Shown here: positions 42,757 to 51,177 of the stretch, piece after piece | How the letters are laid out: every line of letters starts with the position of its first letter | Numbering within the stretch: the first letter of the stretch is position 1 | DNA from: JBFLYO01 sp040756745 | GTDB taxonomy: Bacteria > Bacteroidota > Ignavibacteria > UBA10030 > UBA6906 | Direction: 5' to 3' | NCBI GenBank assembly: GCA_040756745.1 | Contig: JBFLYO010000001.1 | Span: 1 to 64,000, forward strand | DNA length: 64,000 bases | The notes under the pieces: model-generated | The model's database searches: none | What the model was told of the DNA's origin: nothing | Seen by the model: the letters and a program-made list of their open reading frames with translations, nothing else | Translations under genes and position numbers: made by a program

Positions 42757-43197
42757 ATGCAGTATGATCCGAGGGCTATTCAGCCATTCCGTGACGAACT
42801 GACGAGGATCGGGTTCCGCGAACTCAGGACTCCGGCAGAGGTCGATGAAGCGATCGCGCGGACCAGGGGGACTCACCTGGTCGTCATTAACTCCGTGTGC
42901 GGGTGCGCCGCCGGCAAGGCTCGCCCGGGGATCGCGATGGCACTCAAGCAGTCGCCCGTGAAGCCCGACGACCTGACCACGGTCTTTGCGGGGGGCGACA
43001 TCGAAGCGACTGCGCGGGTTCGTGAGCACCTCGGCAACATCCCCCCCTCATCTCCCTCCATGGCACTTTACAAGAATGGCCAGCTGGTGCATTTCATTCC
43101 GCGGTACCAGATTGAAAACCGGGACGCTCTTCAGATATCCCAGCATCTGATGGAGCTATTCCGGGAACACTGCGGAAAGCCGGTCGAGCAGGGTTAA
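42757..43197 (+). CDS. BrxA/BrxB-family bacilliredoxin
   Basis: A 146-residue thioredoxin-like protein with the CGC active site of the YphP/YqiW family: C48-G49-C50 in NSVCGCAAGKARP. It continues with LTTVFAGGDIEATARVREHL and SPSMALYKNGQLVHFIPRYQIE. Bacilliredoxins reduce mixed disulfides between proteins and bacillithiol, or act as disulfide isomerases. This hints that the organism uses bacillithiol. GGAGAGGGAGG upstream is a strong ribosome site. It follows aconitase, whose cluster is oxidant-sensitive. Confidence 0.93.
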   Translation: MQYDPRAIQPFRDELTRIGFRELRTPAEVDEAIARTRGTHLVVINSVCGCAAGKARPGIAMALKQSPVKPDDLTTVFAGGDIEATARVREHLGNIPPSSPSMALYKNGQLVHFIPRYQIENRDALQISQHLMELFREHCGKPVEQG

Positions 43198-43205
43198 CAA
43201 AGAAA

Positions 43206-43232
43206 TGCGCGTGAGCCAACGGTTCACGCGCA
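43206..43232. terminator. Bidirectional hairpin between bacilliredoxin and redoxin genes
   Basis: TGCGCGTGA (43206-43214) pairs perfectly with TCACGCGCA (43224-43232) around a 9-nt loop, 8 nt after the bacilliredoxin stop and 31 nt before the end of the convergent redoxin gene. No long T-run follows. Confidence 0.55.
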
Positions 43233-43263
43233 GCATGTATATCCCCCGCCCCTCAGTATGGGG

Positions 43264-43881
43264 TTACTTGTACTTCACCGAGCAGCCGTAGGAGCGTGAA
43301 GTCTTGACGGGAACCGGTTTCCCCGCCATGGCCGCCTCGACGGCCCCTTTCACATAATTTGTTGCCCTCCCGATATCGTCAAAGTCCGTGGAAGCGATAT
43401 CGTCAATCCCTCCAGCGTAGATCACCACTCCTTTCGGGTCGATCACAAACATGTGGGGAGTGGTCTTTGCACCGTAGGCCCGGCCGACCGTCCCCTCGGT
43501 ATCGAGGAGATACGCCGTGGGTGACGCCTTCTCTTCAGCAATCCTCTCGTGCAGGTCCTTGCCAGCGAAGTACCCCTGTTTGCCGGGTGCCGATGAGCAG
43601 ACGGAGAGCCAGATGATCCCCTGTTCCGTCACTGCGCGTTGGAGAGTCTGCATGGCCCCGCTGCCGTAGTGCTTGTGGACAAAGGGACAGTCGAAGTTGA
43701 CCCATTCAAGTACGACATACTTCCCCCTGTAATCGGCCAGTGCGTGGGTCTTGCCGTATGCGTCCGGGAGGGTGAACACTGGTGCAGCAGCATCGACGGT
43801 TGCCTGGTCCGCCGCACGGACGGATGAAGCAGCCAGCACCCCGATCAGAAGTGCTGCCGCCGGGAGAACATGGAACTTCAT
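43264..43881 (-). CDS. Secreted thioredoxin-fold redoxin (AhpC/TSA-like)
   Basis: A 205-residue protein. The signal peptide ends near residue 23 (SVRA|ADQ). The thioredoxin/peroxiredoxin fold has PVFTLPDAYGKTH, then C65 in VLEWVNFDCPFVHKHYGSG, a pattern of periplasmic TlpA/redoxin proteins. A second Cys is in WLSVCSSAPGKQGYF and a third near the C-terminus (SYGCSV). The cis-Pro is in KTTPHMFVIDPKG. It probably reduces peroxide or a thiol partner in the periplasm. ATG 43881 has GGAGG 8 nt upstream. Confidence 0.87.
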   Translation of the reverse strand: MKFHVLPAAALLIGVLAASSVRAADQATVDAAAPVFTLPDAYGKTHALADYRGKYVVLEWVNFDCPFVHKHYGSGAMQTLQRAVTEQGIIWLSVCSSAPGKQGYFAGKDLHERIAEEKASPTAYLLDTEGTVGRAYGAKTTPHMFVIDPKGVVIYAGGIDDIASTDFDDIGRATNYVKGAVEAAMAGKPVPVKTSRSYGCSVKYK

Positions 43882-43980
43882 ATCGCGCTCCTCCATGGTT
43901 GCGAAAGTCAGAATGCGGGGGGATTGTTTCCGCCCGGAGTATCAACAACGGCGGAGCCGAGAAAGTGCCCGCTCCGATCG

Positions 43981-45234
43981 TTACATGTTGCTGACGATGG
44001 CCTTGCCGAATTCAGAGCAGGAGACTTCGGTGGCCCCCTCCATCAGCCGGGCGAAATCGTACGTCACGGTCTTCGACCGGATCGTCCGCCCGAGCGACGC
44101 AATGATGAGATCGGCGGCCTCTGTCCATCCGAGGTACCGGAACATCATTTCACCGCTCAGGATGACCGACCCCGGGTTGACCTTGTCGAGCCCCGCATAC
44201 TTCGGCGCGGTGCCGTGGGTCGCCTCAAACACGGCGTGTCCGGTGTCGTAATTGATGTTGCCTCCCGGCGCGATGCCGATGCCCCCCACCTGTGCAGCCA
44301 GCGCGTCGGAGATGTAGTCCCCGTTCAGGTTGAGCGTGGCGATCACGTCGTACTCCGCCGGGCGGGTCAAGATCTGCTGGAGGAAGGCGTCGGCGATCAC
44401 GTCTTTGAGCAGGATCTTGCCTGCCGGGGGCTTCCCGCCGCACTCCTCCCACGAAACCACCTCGTTTGCGAACTCCCGCTTTGCCAGCTCATACCCCCAG
44501 TCGCGAAACGCTCCCTCGGTGAACTTCATGATGTTTCCCTTGTGGACTATCGTCACCGACGTGCGCTTGTTGGCGATCGCATAGCGGATCGCGGCGCGGA
44601 TCAGCCGCTCGGTCCCCTCGCGGGAGACGGGCTTGATGCCGATGCTGGAGGACGCCGGGAATCGGATCTTCTTCACGCCGAGCTCCTCCTGGAGAAACTT
44701 GACCACGCGGGCGACTTCCGGGGTCCCCGCCTTCCACTCGATCCCCGCGTAGATGTCCTCCGTATTCTCGCGGAAGATCACCATGTTGACGAGCTCCGGG
44801 CGTTTCACGGGGGAGGGGACACCGGTGAAGTACTGCACGGGGCGGAGGCAGACGTACAGGTCGAGCATCTGCCGCAGGGTGACGTTGATGGAGCGGATTC
44901 CTCCGCCGACCGGAGTTGTGAGAGGTCCCTTGATTGCGACGACATACTCGCGGATCGCCTGGAGCGTGTCATCGTGAAGCCACGTTCCCTCGCCGTAGAT
45001 GGCATTGGCCTTTTCCCCTGCATACACTTCGAACCAGGCGACGCCCCGCTTGCCGCTATATGCCTTTGCGACCGCGGCATTGAAGACCGCCTGTGATGCG
45101 CGCCAGATGTCGGGTCCCGTCCCGTCGCCTTCAATGTAAGGAATGACGGGGTGATCCGGGACCTGCAGCGCGGCGCCCCGGAGCGTGATCTTTTGACCCT
45201 GGGACGGGGGGATGACTTTTGCGTACGCAGACAT
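43981..45234 (-). CDS. icd: Isocitrate dehydrogenase (NADP-type)
   Basis: A 417-residue decarboxylating dehydrogenase. Seen: IPYIEGDGTGPDIW near residue 32, GPLTTPVGGGIRSINVTLRQ with the substrate Ser/Asn/Arg near 105-120, CLRPVQYFTGVPSP near 128, MVIFRENTEDIYAGIEW near 150, HKGNIMKFTEGAF near 230, NLNGDYISDALAAQVGG near 300 and the cofactor region ATHGTAPKYAG. It makes 2-oxoglutarate, the step after aconitase, which is encoded nearby on the opposite strand. AAGGAG precedes the ATG. It shares a transcript with the HIT gene 42 bp upstream. Confidence 0.95.
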   Translation of the reverse strand: MSAYAKVIPPSQGQKITLRGAALQVPDHPVIPYIEGDGTGPDIWRASQAVFNAAVAKAYSGKRGVAWFEVYAGEKANAIYGEGTWLHDDTLQAIREYVVAIKGPLTTPVGGGIRSINVTLRQMLDLYVCLRPVQYFTGVPSPVKRPELVNMVIFRENTEDIYAGIEWKAGTPEVARVVKFLQEELGVKKIRFPASSSIGIKPVSREGTERLIRAAIRYAIANKRTSVTIVHKGNIMKFTEGAFRDWGYELAKREFANEVVSWEECGGKPPAGKILLKDVIADAFLQQILTRPAEYDVIATLNLNGDYISDALAAQVGGIGIAPGGNINYDTGHAVFEATHGTAPKYAGLDKVNPGSVILSGEMMFRYLGWTEAADLIIASLGRTIRSKTVTYDFARLMEGATEVSCSEFGKAIVSNM

Positions 45235-45276
45235 GCTTTCTCCTTGCTGGATGGTGCTGGTGTATCGTGGGTTGTG

Positions 45277-45693
45277 TCAGCGCGAGGGGATGTGCTCGCG
45301 GATCTTGCGCGCGTATTCCGCCATCGCGCCGTGAGTGTACGATTTGAGCTTCAGAACAAACCTGATGTCGTCGTCCGGATACCGGGGTGTAATGTGCATA
45401 TGAAAGTGGAAGACCGACTGGCCTGCAATTCGGCCGTTATTGGAAAAGATGTTGAATCCTTCCAGGCGCAGGCTGTCCACGAGCGCACGCGCAATCAGCT
45501 GCGTGACATGCAGAACGTCATGGAGATCGCTTTCGGGGATGGAGAGAAAGTCGACGCAGTGCTTCTTGGGGATGACGAGGGCGTGCCCGTGGTGGATCGG
45601 GTTGATGTCAAGGATCGCAATGACCCTCTCGTTTTCGAACAGGACCTCTGCCGGGAGAGCGCGGCTGATGATTTTGCAGAAAGTGCAGTCCAT
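45277..45693 (-). CDS. HIT-family (histidine triad) nucleotide-binding protein
   Basis: A 138-residue protein. It opens with CTFCKIISRALPAEVLFE, then has HHGHALVIPKKH, and the triad H96-x-H98-x-H100 in SVFHFHMHITPRY. Hint-type proteins hydrolyse AMP-lysine or other nucleoside phosphoramidates. The Cys pair near the start (C3, C6) together with a His may bind zinc, as in some Hint proteins. It is the first gene of the icd transcript, with a promoter 60 nt upstream. Confidence 0.93.
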   Translation of the reverse strand: MDCTFCKIISRALPAEVLFENERVIAILDINPIHHGHALVIPKKHCVDFLSIPESDLHDVLHVTQLIARALVDSLRLEGFNIFSNNGRIAGQSVFHFHMHITPRYPDDDIRFVLKLKSYTHGAMAEYARKIREHIPSR

Positions 45694-45759
45694 AGCGGCG
45701 CCGGCCGGTCCTCCGCCTCACCGGTCAATGTTGCGGGAGATTCGATCACCCAAAGGACA

Positions 45760-45788
45760 AGTGTACGAAACCCCCGCCCAAGAGTCAA
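45760..45788 (-). promoter_or_regulatory. HIT-icd promoter
   Basis: On the minus strand, -35 TTGACT (45788-45783), 17 nt, -10 TACACT (45765-45760). The predicted start near 45753 gives a leader of about 60 nt. Confidence 0.6.
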
Positions 45789-45793
45789 GGTTA

Positions 45794-45822
45794 TTGCATT
45801 TCAGGGGCATCTTCGCTATCTT
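45794..45822 (+). promoter_or_regulatory. TPR protein promoter
   Basis: -35 TTGCAT (45794-45799), 17 nt, -10 TATCTT (45817-45822). Predicted start near 45829. Its -35 box is 5 bp from the -35 box of the divergent HIT-icd promoter. Confidence 0.6.
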
Positions 45823-45876
45823 CAATCGCTCTGCGCGAGCGGCGCGCATACCCCCTACCCTCAATCAGGAGATGTC

Positions 45877-47046
45877 ATGACACGTTATTTCCCCGTTGCC
45901 CTGCTCCTCGCGGCTGCGGTAGTGGTCTCCACCACGGGCTTCCAGTGTGGATCCGCGGAGACAACCAGTGCAAAGCTCTATATGCAACAGAAGCAGTGGC
46001 AGAAAGCGGAAGAGAGTCTGTTGAAACAAGTTGCGAAGAACGACAAGGACGAAGAGGCATGGTACCTGCTCGGGCAGACTCGCCTGGAGCTGAAGAACTA
46101 CAAGGGAATGAACGAGGCCTATACGCACGCGCTGGCGGTCTCCGACGCGCACAAGGCGGACATCGGGCGAAACCGTCTCGCCGTGTGGGCGATGTTGTAT
46201 AACGAGGGGGTGAACTATTACAACCGAGGCCGAGATTCGGCATCATATTACGACCGGGCACTCGAGAATTTCACGACCGCAACGCTGTTGGTTCCCGACA
46301 GCGCTGGCACGTATTACGTGACCGCGCTTGCCCAATACGCCAAGAAGGACAACGCGACGGCCATCCGGAGCCTCGAGAGTGCGCTCGGACGCAAACCGGA
46401 TTTTGCTGATGCAGCGCGTCTCCTGGGCCAGCTCCACTATGCAGTCGCCGCGGAACGGTCGGCCGCCAAAGACTCGGTCGGGGCGCGCGCGGAATACGGA
46501 AAGGCGGCGGCGGCGTTCGAATCGGCATATGCGGCACAGCCGGACAATCCGGACAACATCACAAACCTGATCGACGCCTACGAACGGACGGACCAACTCG
46601 AAAAGGCGGAAGGGTTGACCCGGGATGCCATGTTGAAAGATCCCGGCAACAAGCTCTATCGATATGCATACGGCGTCTTCCTCCTGAAGAAAGAGAAGTA
46701 CGCCGAAGCGATCGAGCAGTTCACCAAGGCGCTGGAGATCGATCCTGGGTACGCCGATGCGAAATACAATCTCGGCGTTGCATACCTGAACTGGGGGGTT
46801 TCCATGAAGGCCGCCATCGACAAGGCCTCGGAGTCGACCAGGAAGGGGACGAAACCGCAGAAGGAGGACCTGTCCTACAGGGAGAAGTTCAAGCTCTCGC
46901 TCCCGTATCTTGAGGAGAGTGCCGGGCTTCGCCCCGACGACGCGGCCCTCTGGACGCAGCTCGGGAAGCTGTATGCGATCCTGAACATGTCCGAGAAGTC
47001 GAAAGCGGCGTTCGAGAGATCCGACAAACTTGCAAAAGACCGGTAA
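45877..47046 (+). CDS. Exported tetratricopeptide-repeat protein
   Basis: A 389-residue protein. The N-terminal signal runs YFPVALLLAAAVVVSTTGF, with Cys26 following in GFQC, an atypical lipobox. At least six TPR units follow, for example QKQWQKAEESLLKQVAKND, EAWYLLGQTRLELKNYKGMN and KEKYAEAIEQFTKALEIDPG. TPR arrays are protein-binding scaffolds, here in the periplasm or anchored to a membrane; the partner is unknown. It has its own promoter and a strong terminator 18 nt after the stop. Confidence 0.88.
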   Translation: MTRYFPVALLLAAAVVVSTTGFQCGSAETTSAKLYMQQKQWQKAEESLLKQVAKNDKDEEAWYLLGQTRLELKNYKGMNEAYTHALAVSDAHKADIGRNRLAVWAMLYNEGVNYYNRGRDSASYYDRALENFTTATLLVPDSAGTYYVTALAQYAKKDNATAIRSLESALGRKPDFADAARLLGQLHYAVAAERSAAKDSVGARAEYGKAAAAFESAYAAQPDNPDNITNLIDAYERTDQLEKAEGLTRDAMLKDPGNKLYRYAYGVFLLKKEKYAEAIEQFTKALEIDPGYADAKYNLGVAYLNWGVSMKAAIDKASESTRKGTKPQKEDLSYREKFKLSLPYLEESAGLRPDDAALWTQLGKLYAILNMSEKSKAAFERSDKLAKDR

Positions 47047-47063
47047 GTGGCGAGGTGCATCAG

Positions 47064-47090
47064 GCCCCGCCTCGCCGGCGGGGCTTTTTT
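47064..47090 (+). terminator. Intrinsic terminator after the TPR gene
   Basis: GCCCCGCC (47064-47071) pairs perfectly with GGCGGGGC (47077-47084) around a 5-nt loop, followed at once by six T. It lies 20 bp before the DUF3467 start, so that gene would need read-through or another promoter. Confidence 0.85.
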
Positions 47091-47109
47091 GTTTGCGAAG
47101 GAGACCGCA

Positions 47110-47436
47110 ATGGCAGATCAGCAACAACCGCAGGGCCAGCAGATCAACATCGAGCTGGGGGAGAAAGAGGCGGAGGGGATCTATTCGAACCTCGCCATCA
47201 TCACCCACTCGCCGGCCGAGTTCATCATCGATTTCACACGGGTTCTCCCCGGCGTTCCCAAGGCGAAAGTGCATGCCAGGGTGATCATGACCGCCCAGCA
47301 TGCGAAACTGCTCCTGCGTGCCCTGGAGGACAACATCTCCAAGTTTGAGCTGAAGTTCGGCGAGATCAAGATCCACGGCGAAGGACCGTCCGGCTTCGGC
47401 TTTCAGCCGATGCAGCACGACGAAAAAGTCCATTGA
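47110..47436 (+). CDS. DUF3467 protein
   Basis: A 108-residue soluble protein. A Gln/Pro-rich start is followed by the family core INIELGEKEAEGIYSNLAII, HSPAEFIIDFTRVLPGVPKA and KVHARVIMTAQHAKLLLRAL, and it ends near KFELKFGEIKIH. The family is small, widespread in Bacteroidota, Chlorobi and others, and has no settled function. AAGGAG precedes the ATG. A strong terminator sits directly upstream, so the 5' end of its message is unclear. Confidence 0.9.
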   Translation: MADQQQPQGQQINIELGEKEAEGIYSNLAIITHSPAEFIIDFTRVLPGVPKAKVHARVIMTAQHAKLLLRALEDNISKFELKFGEIKIHGEGPSGFGFQPMQHDEKVH

Positions 47437-47505
47437 GCCTTCCCCGTGCGTGAGGCCTATCTCGTGGTAATCCTGCCCGCTGTAGATTGAAGAAACCACA
47501 TGGTT

Positions 47506-47530
47506 CCCTGCGGCAGCCCGGGCCGCAGGG
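47506..47530 (+). terminator. Hairpin after DUF3467
   Basis: CCCTGCGG (47506-47513) pairs perfectly with CCGCAGGG (47523-47530); the 9-nt loop contains CCCGGG. No T-run follows. It lies 70 nt after the DUF3467 stop and could end that transcript. Confidence 0.4.
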
Positions 47531-47617
47531 CCCTCTCCGGCGTCACCCGCACCGCCTAACCCCGCACACTGCAGGGTGTTACCCCTGTTGATGCACCTCA
47601 TACGTCTTTTCCCCCTC

Positions 47618-47632
47618 TGGCACTCCGTTTGA
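47618..47632 (+). promoter_or_regulatory. Sigma-54-like -24/-12 site
   Basis: TGGCAC (47618-47623), 5 nt, TTGA (47629-47632). The sigma-54 consensus is TGGCAC-N5-TTGC, so nine of ten defined bases match; the -12 C is A here. The predicted start is near 47644, about 60 nt before the surface-protein ATG. No TTG-17-TAnnnT promoter is seen in this gap, and rpoN is in the window. Confidence 0.4.
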
Positions 47633-47704
47633 CCCTTTGTGAGTCGCTCAGGGGCGGAACTGCGCCCGAACGCTTACGGAGACAGGCCAGGAAGGAATAC
47701 CGGA

Positions 47705-49777
47705 ATGCCCAAGATCGGACACGCTGTGCGCCATGTGGCCGCAGCGCTTGCGGCGGGATGCGCAATCAGCGCGCTCAATTGCTTCAATGATCCCCTCACG
47801 CCCGTACCCCCGAAGTGGGATACCAATCTGACTCTTCCCCTCTCAAACCGGAACATCACGCTGCAGGAGATCGTGGAGAAGGACTCGACGTTCCTACGAT
47901 CGGGGGGCGGCAACCAGCTCGTGTACGTCAGCTCCACGACGGCGGCGCCGACCACCGTGGCAGACAAGGTCACGGTCAATCCCCCGGCCGCCTCCGGATC
48001 CATTGCGCTCGGGGCGTTTGAGGTTGCCCTTGCTTCGGTCAACGTTCCATTGCAGAGCCCCGATCTGCCGTCGGGGAGCACCATGCAGGTGCCGCCGATG
48101 AATTTCGGCGTCCCCGATGTGGCGAACGCCGTGGATATTCCAGTGGATGTGCTGTGTGCTTCCGGGCGTGCGCGGCTGACACTGACGAACAACATGGATA
48201 TTCCCGTGACGGTAATGACGCCGATCGAGATCCGGGATGGCGCCGTGGTGCATGCCCGGTTCGTCTTTTCCGGCGTCATCCCTCCCCGCGGGTCCGCGTG
48301 GGCGGAGGACGACCTCACGGGCGACAGGATTGTTGCGGGAGAAGACCTCGGAGGCCTCAGTTTCAGCACCACAGGGAGCGGCGGTGCGACGGTGACCATC
48401 CCGCCCAACATCCTTGTAGCAACGCTCACCGCAAGCGGAGTGACCGCAACGAGCGCGTCGGTCCCCTCGCTCCCGGCACAGCGACTCAAGGACAACAGCA
48501 CAGCAGGCCTTGCGCTGCGCGACTCGACGAAAATTCGCTCCATCACGGTCCGGTCGGGCCGGCTCGACCTCACGTTCACCAGCAGGCTTCCCATTGCCGT
48601 CCGGCTGCGGTTCCGGTTCCCTGAAGTGACGCGCCAGCCCGGAGGGGGTGCTCCCTACGAAGACAGTGTCGCGATCGCCGCCGGGGGGGCGCAGACTTTT
48701 CAGGTGAATCTCGCCGGGTACACCATAACATCCCCCTCGCCGAACGCGCTGCTCGACTCGATCCACCTGGTGAGCACCGTCGTGATCCCTTCACCCGTGA
48801 ACACTTCGGTGACGATGCACGACACGGACAAAGTACTGGTGGATATGCGCGGAGGCACCCCCGTTGTGGCGGACACAGCGGCCGTCGTACTGAAGCCGAC
48901 GTGGGTCGACATCAATACCGTGGTGCCGTTCGACTTCGGCAAGCTTCCCTCAAAGTTCACTGGAACACTCAACCTCCCCGCAGCGTCGCTCGGATTGAAT
49001 CTCACCTCGTCAGTGGGGTTCCCGGCTGACCTCTCCCTGCGCATCGCAGCGAGGAAGGCGACTGGGGATTCGGCAGTGCTCGTGCTCCCGGGCGGTCAAC
49101 AGCGCATCCTGCCGGGGACATCGCTGATCGCATTCAATGACCCCGACGTCGGGCAGTTCCTGAGCCAGCTCTCTCCTCGGCTGCCCGATTCCGCCCGTAT
49201 CACCGGCCGGGTTCTGATCAATCCGCCCGACGTCTACACACCGACGCCGGCCGGGGTGGGCTCGATCGGCTGGAACAGCGCCGTGGGTGGAGTGATCAAT
49301 CTCAACGTCCCGATGCGGCTTGGGCTCACGGACGGGATGTATCAGGACACAGTCGTTTGGGGTGACACGAACGCCGACGGCACCGTGGATAACTCCTCGA
49401 ACCGTGAAGACCTCGACAATGTGAACAGCGGGACGGTGTACGCCGAGATCAGGAACGGACTTCCCGTGCAACTCGGTCTGGCAATTCAGTGCCTCGACGC
49501 GACGCGCCGCGGCTTGATCACTATCCCCCAAGCAGGTGGCACCATCGGAGTCGCCGCAGGGTCTGTGGACGGAACGGGGGTCGTTACAGTTCCCGCCAAC
49601 GGTTCGGCTGTGATCCCATTGTCACATGCCGATGTGCAGCTAATCCGGCAAGCCGATTTCGTCCGGTATGCCCTCAACGTCGTCACCGCGGGAAACGGCG
49701 GGATTGTTACGATGCGCTCGACCGACGCGCTTCAAATACGGATGTGGATGCAATTCTCCTTTAAGGTGAACCCATGA
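47705..49777 (+). CDS. Large exported surface protein, unknown (lipoprotein-like)
   Basis: A 690-residue protein. The signal sequence VRHVAAALAAGCAISALNC has two Cys candidates for lipidation (in LAAGC and ALNC). FNDPLTPVPPKWDTNLTLPL follows, then NITLQEIVEKDSTFL, a start seen in large uncharacterised envelope proteins of this group. The remainder is beta-rich, Thr/Pro/Val-rich and nearly free of Cys, as in surface proteins. No enzyme motif is visible. The stop overlaps the DUF5723-type barrel start (ATGA), so the two are made together. AGGAAGG precedes the ATG. Confidence 0.75.
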   Translation: MPKIGHAVRHVAAALAAGCAISALNCFNDPLTPVPPKWDTNLTLPLSNRNITLQEIVEKDSTFLRSGGGNQLVYVSSTTAAPTTVADKVTVNPPAASGSIALGAFEVALASVNVPLQSPDLPSGSTMQVPPMNFGVPDVANAVDIPVDVLCASGRARLTLTNNMDIPVTVMTPIEIRDGAVVHARFVFSGVIPPRGSAWAEDDLTGDRIVAGEDLGGLSFSTTGSGGATVTIPPNILVATLTASGVTATSASVPSLPAQRLKDNSTAGLALRDSTKIRSITVRSGRLDLTFTSRLPIAVRLRFRFPEVTRQPGGGAPYEDSVAIAAGGAQTFQVNLAGYTITSPSPNALLDSIHLVSTVVIPSPVNTSVTMHDTDKVLVDMRGGTPVVADTAAVVLKPTWVDINTVVPFDFGKLPSKFTGTLNLPAASLGLNLTSSVGFPADLSLRIAARKATGDSAVLVLPGGQQRILPGTSLIAFNDPDVGQFLSQLSPRLPDSARITGRVLINPPDVYTPTPAGVGSIGWNSAVGGVINLNVPMRLGLTDGMYQDTVVWGDTNADGTVDNSSNREDLDNVNSGTVYAEIRNGLPVQLGLAIQCLDATRRGLITIPQAGGTIGVAAGSVDGTGVVTVPANGSAVIPLSHADVQLIRQADFVRYALNVVTAGNGGIVTMRSTDALQIRMWMQFSFKVNP

Positions 49778-51177
49778 ACGGCCATCGAATCTCCGCCTTG
49801 CTCTCCTTCGCGCTGTGCGCAGTATTGACGGCGACGATTGCCCGCGCCGGCTCCGAGCGGACGAACATCCGGGGCATGGGGATGGCAAGGACGTTTGTGG
49901 CGAGTGCCCGCGGCCTTGACGCGGTCGGCATCAATCCGGCAAACCTGGGATACCCGGACGTCGGGACGGTGACGCTCAGTCTCCTGCCGTTCGGCGTACA
50001 CATAGGGACTGATATGATGACGTACGGAATTTACCGGGACTTCTTCACAGGCGTGGCGACAGACAGCGGCCGGGTGGGGCGGACCCTGTCGGAGTCGGAC
50101 AAGCAGACGATCATCGACGGGTTCCAGGACGGCGTGGGTCGAGGCGCGGGAGACGCGGAACTCAGGCCGCTCGGGATTTCGGTCGACCTCGGGGCGCAGG
50201 GGCGGTTCGCGCTCAGTCTGACGGAACAGGTGGCGGCGCAGGCGCGCGTCCCCAAGGAGTTTGTACAGTTTTTCCTGTTTGGCAACGCGCCGGGTTCGGT
50301 CTATGATTTCGGTGAGACGCGTGTCGGTGCTCAGTGGACCCGCGAATATGCCCTCTCGTACGGGCGGCGGGTTCCCACACCACCCTTCCTTCGTTCACTG
50401 GCGGCCGGCGTCGCGGTGAAATACGTGCAAGGATATGCTTACTTTGCGATGGAGCATTCAGGAACGTCGCTGGTTACGGGGACTGACGGCGTGTTGCAGG
50501 GGCGGATCAACATGATGACGCGGTCTTCTGGGTTCCACAGACTGCAGAACGGGGAGGATACCGGTGTTGAGACGCTTTTCGATCCGGTGGGTACCGGTTG
50601 GGGTATCGACCTCGGCGTGGCAGGTGAGGTCAACGAGTACCTCTCCTTCGGGATTGCGGTGACGGATATTGGAAGCGTCGAGTGGGATAAGGACCTGGAG
50701 ATTTTCAAGACCGACAGCTCGTTCACCATTGACAATCCGTTCTCAGAGGCTCAGCGGAACGCCATTGAGGATGCCGTGAAGGGGAAGAAGATGCCGGGAG
50801 AGCCGTTCTCCTCATCACTTCCAACCAAGCTTCGCGTCGGGGTTGCCGTCGATCTCAGCAGGGCGCCATTCTTCAAGACCTACCTCTGGAGTCCGTTGCT
50901 CGTGGAATTGGATTACAATCAGGGGTTCGACAACATTCCGGGTGCGACGACGCGTGCGAGATTTTCGTTGGGGGTGGAATACAGTCCGCTCTCGTGGCTT
51001 CCTTTGCGGACGGGGATTGCGTTCGGTGGGGAGGATCGGTCAAACTTCGCGTTCGGGTTGGGCTTTCACGCGAGCTTTCTGGACTTCGACCTCGCGTCCG
51101 AGAATCTCAACTGGATCTTCGACCAGGACAACTTCTCGTACGCGTCGGTGGCGATGGGCTTGAAGTTCAGGTTTTGA
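49774..51177 (+). CDS. PorV/DUF5723-like outer-membrane barrel
   Basis: A 467-residue protein with signal peptide ending ATIARA|GS near residue 26. NIRGMGMARTFVASARGLDAVGINPANLG follows as two blocks, the hallmark of the PorV/PorQ/FadL-like family, in which an early N-P-A-N-L motif opens the barrel. Later strands include AGEVNEYLSFGIAVTDIGSV and end with MGLKFRF (terminal Phe). Family members serve as outer-membrane ports or as partners of type IX secretion; which applies is unknown. It is translationally coupled to the 690-residue surface protein. Confidence 0.82.
   Translation: MNGHRISALLSFALCAVLTATIARAGSERTNIRGMGMARTFVASARGLDAVGINPANLGYPDVGTVTLSLLPFGVHIGTDMMTYGIYRDFFTGVATDSGRVGRTLSESDKQTIIDGFQDGVGRGAGDAELRPLGISVDLGAQGRFALSLTEQVAAQARVPKEFVQFFLFGNAPGSVYDFGETRVGAQWTREYALSYGRRVPTPPFLRSLAAGVAVKYVQGYAYFAMEHSGTSLVTGTDGVLQGRINMMTRSSGFHRLQNGEDTGVETLFDPVGTGWGIDLGVAGEVNEYLSFGIAVTDIGSVEWDKDLEIFKTDSSFTIDNPFSEAQRNAIEDAVKGKKMPGEPFSSSLPTKLRVGVAVDLSRAPFFKTYLWSPLLVELDYNQGFDNIPGATTRARFSLGVEYSPLSWLPLRTGIAFGGEDRSNFAFGLGFHASFLDFDLASENLNWIFDQDNFSYASVAMGLKFRF

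Noticed and set aside
45151..45876. Upstream extension of the TPR protein
   Set aside because: It would run antisense through the HIT gene and icd start; ATG 45877 begins a proper signal sequence and follows a promoter.
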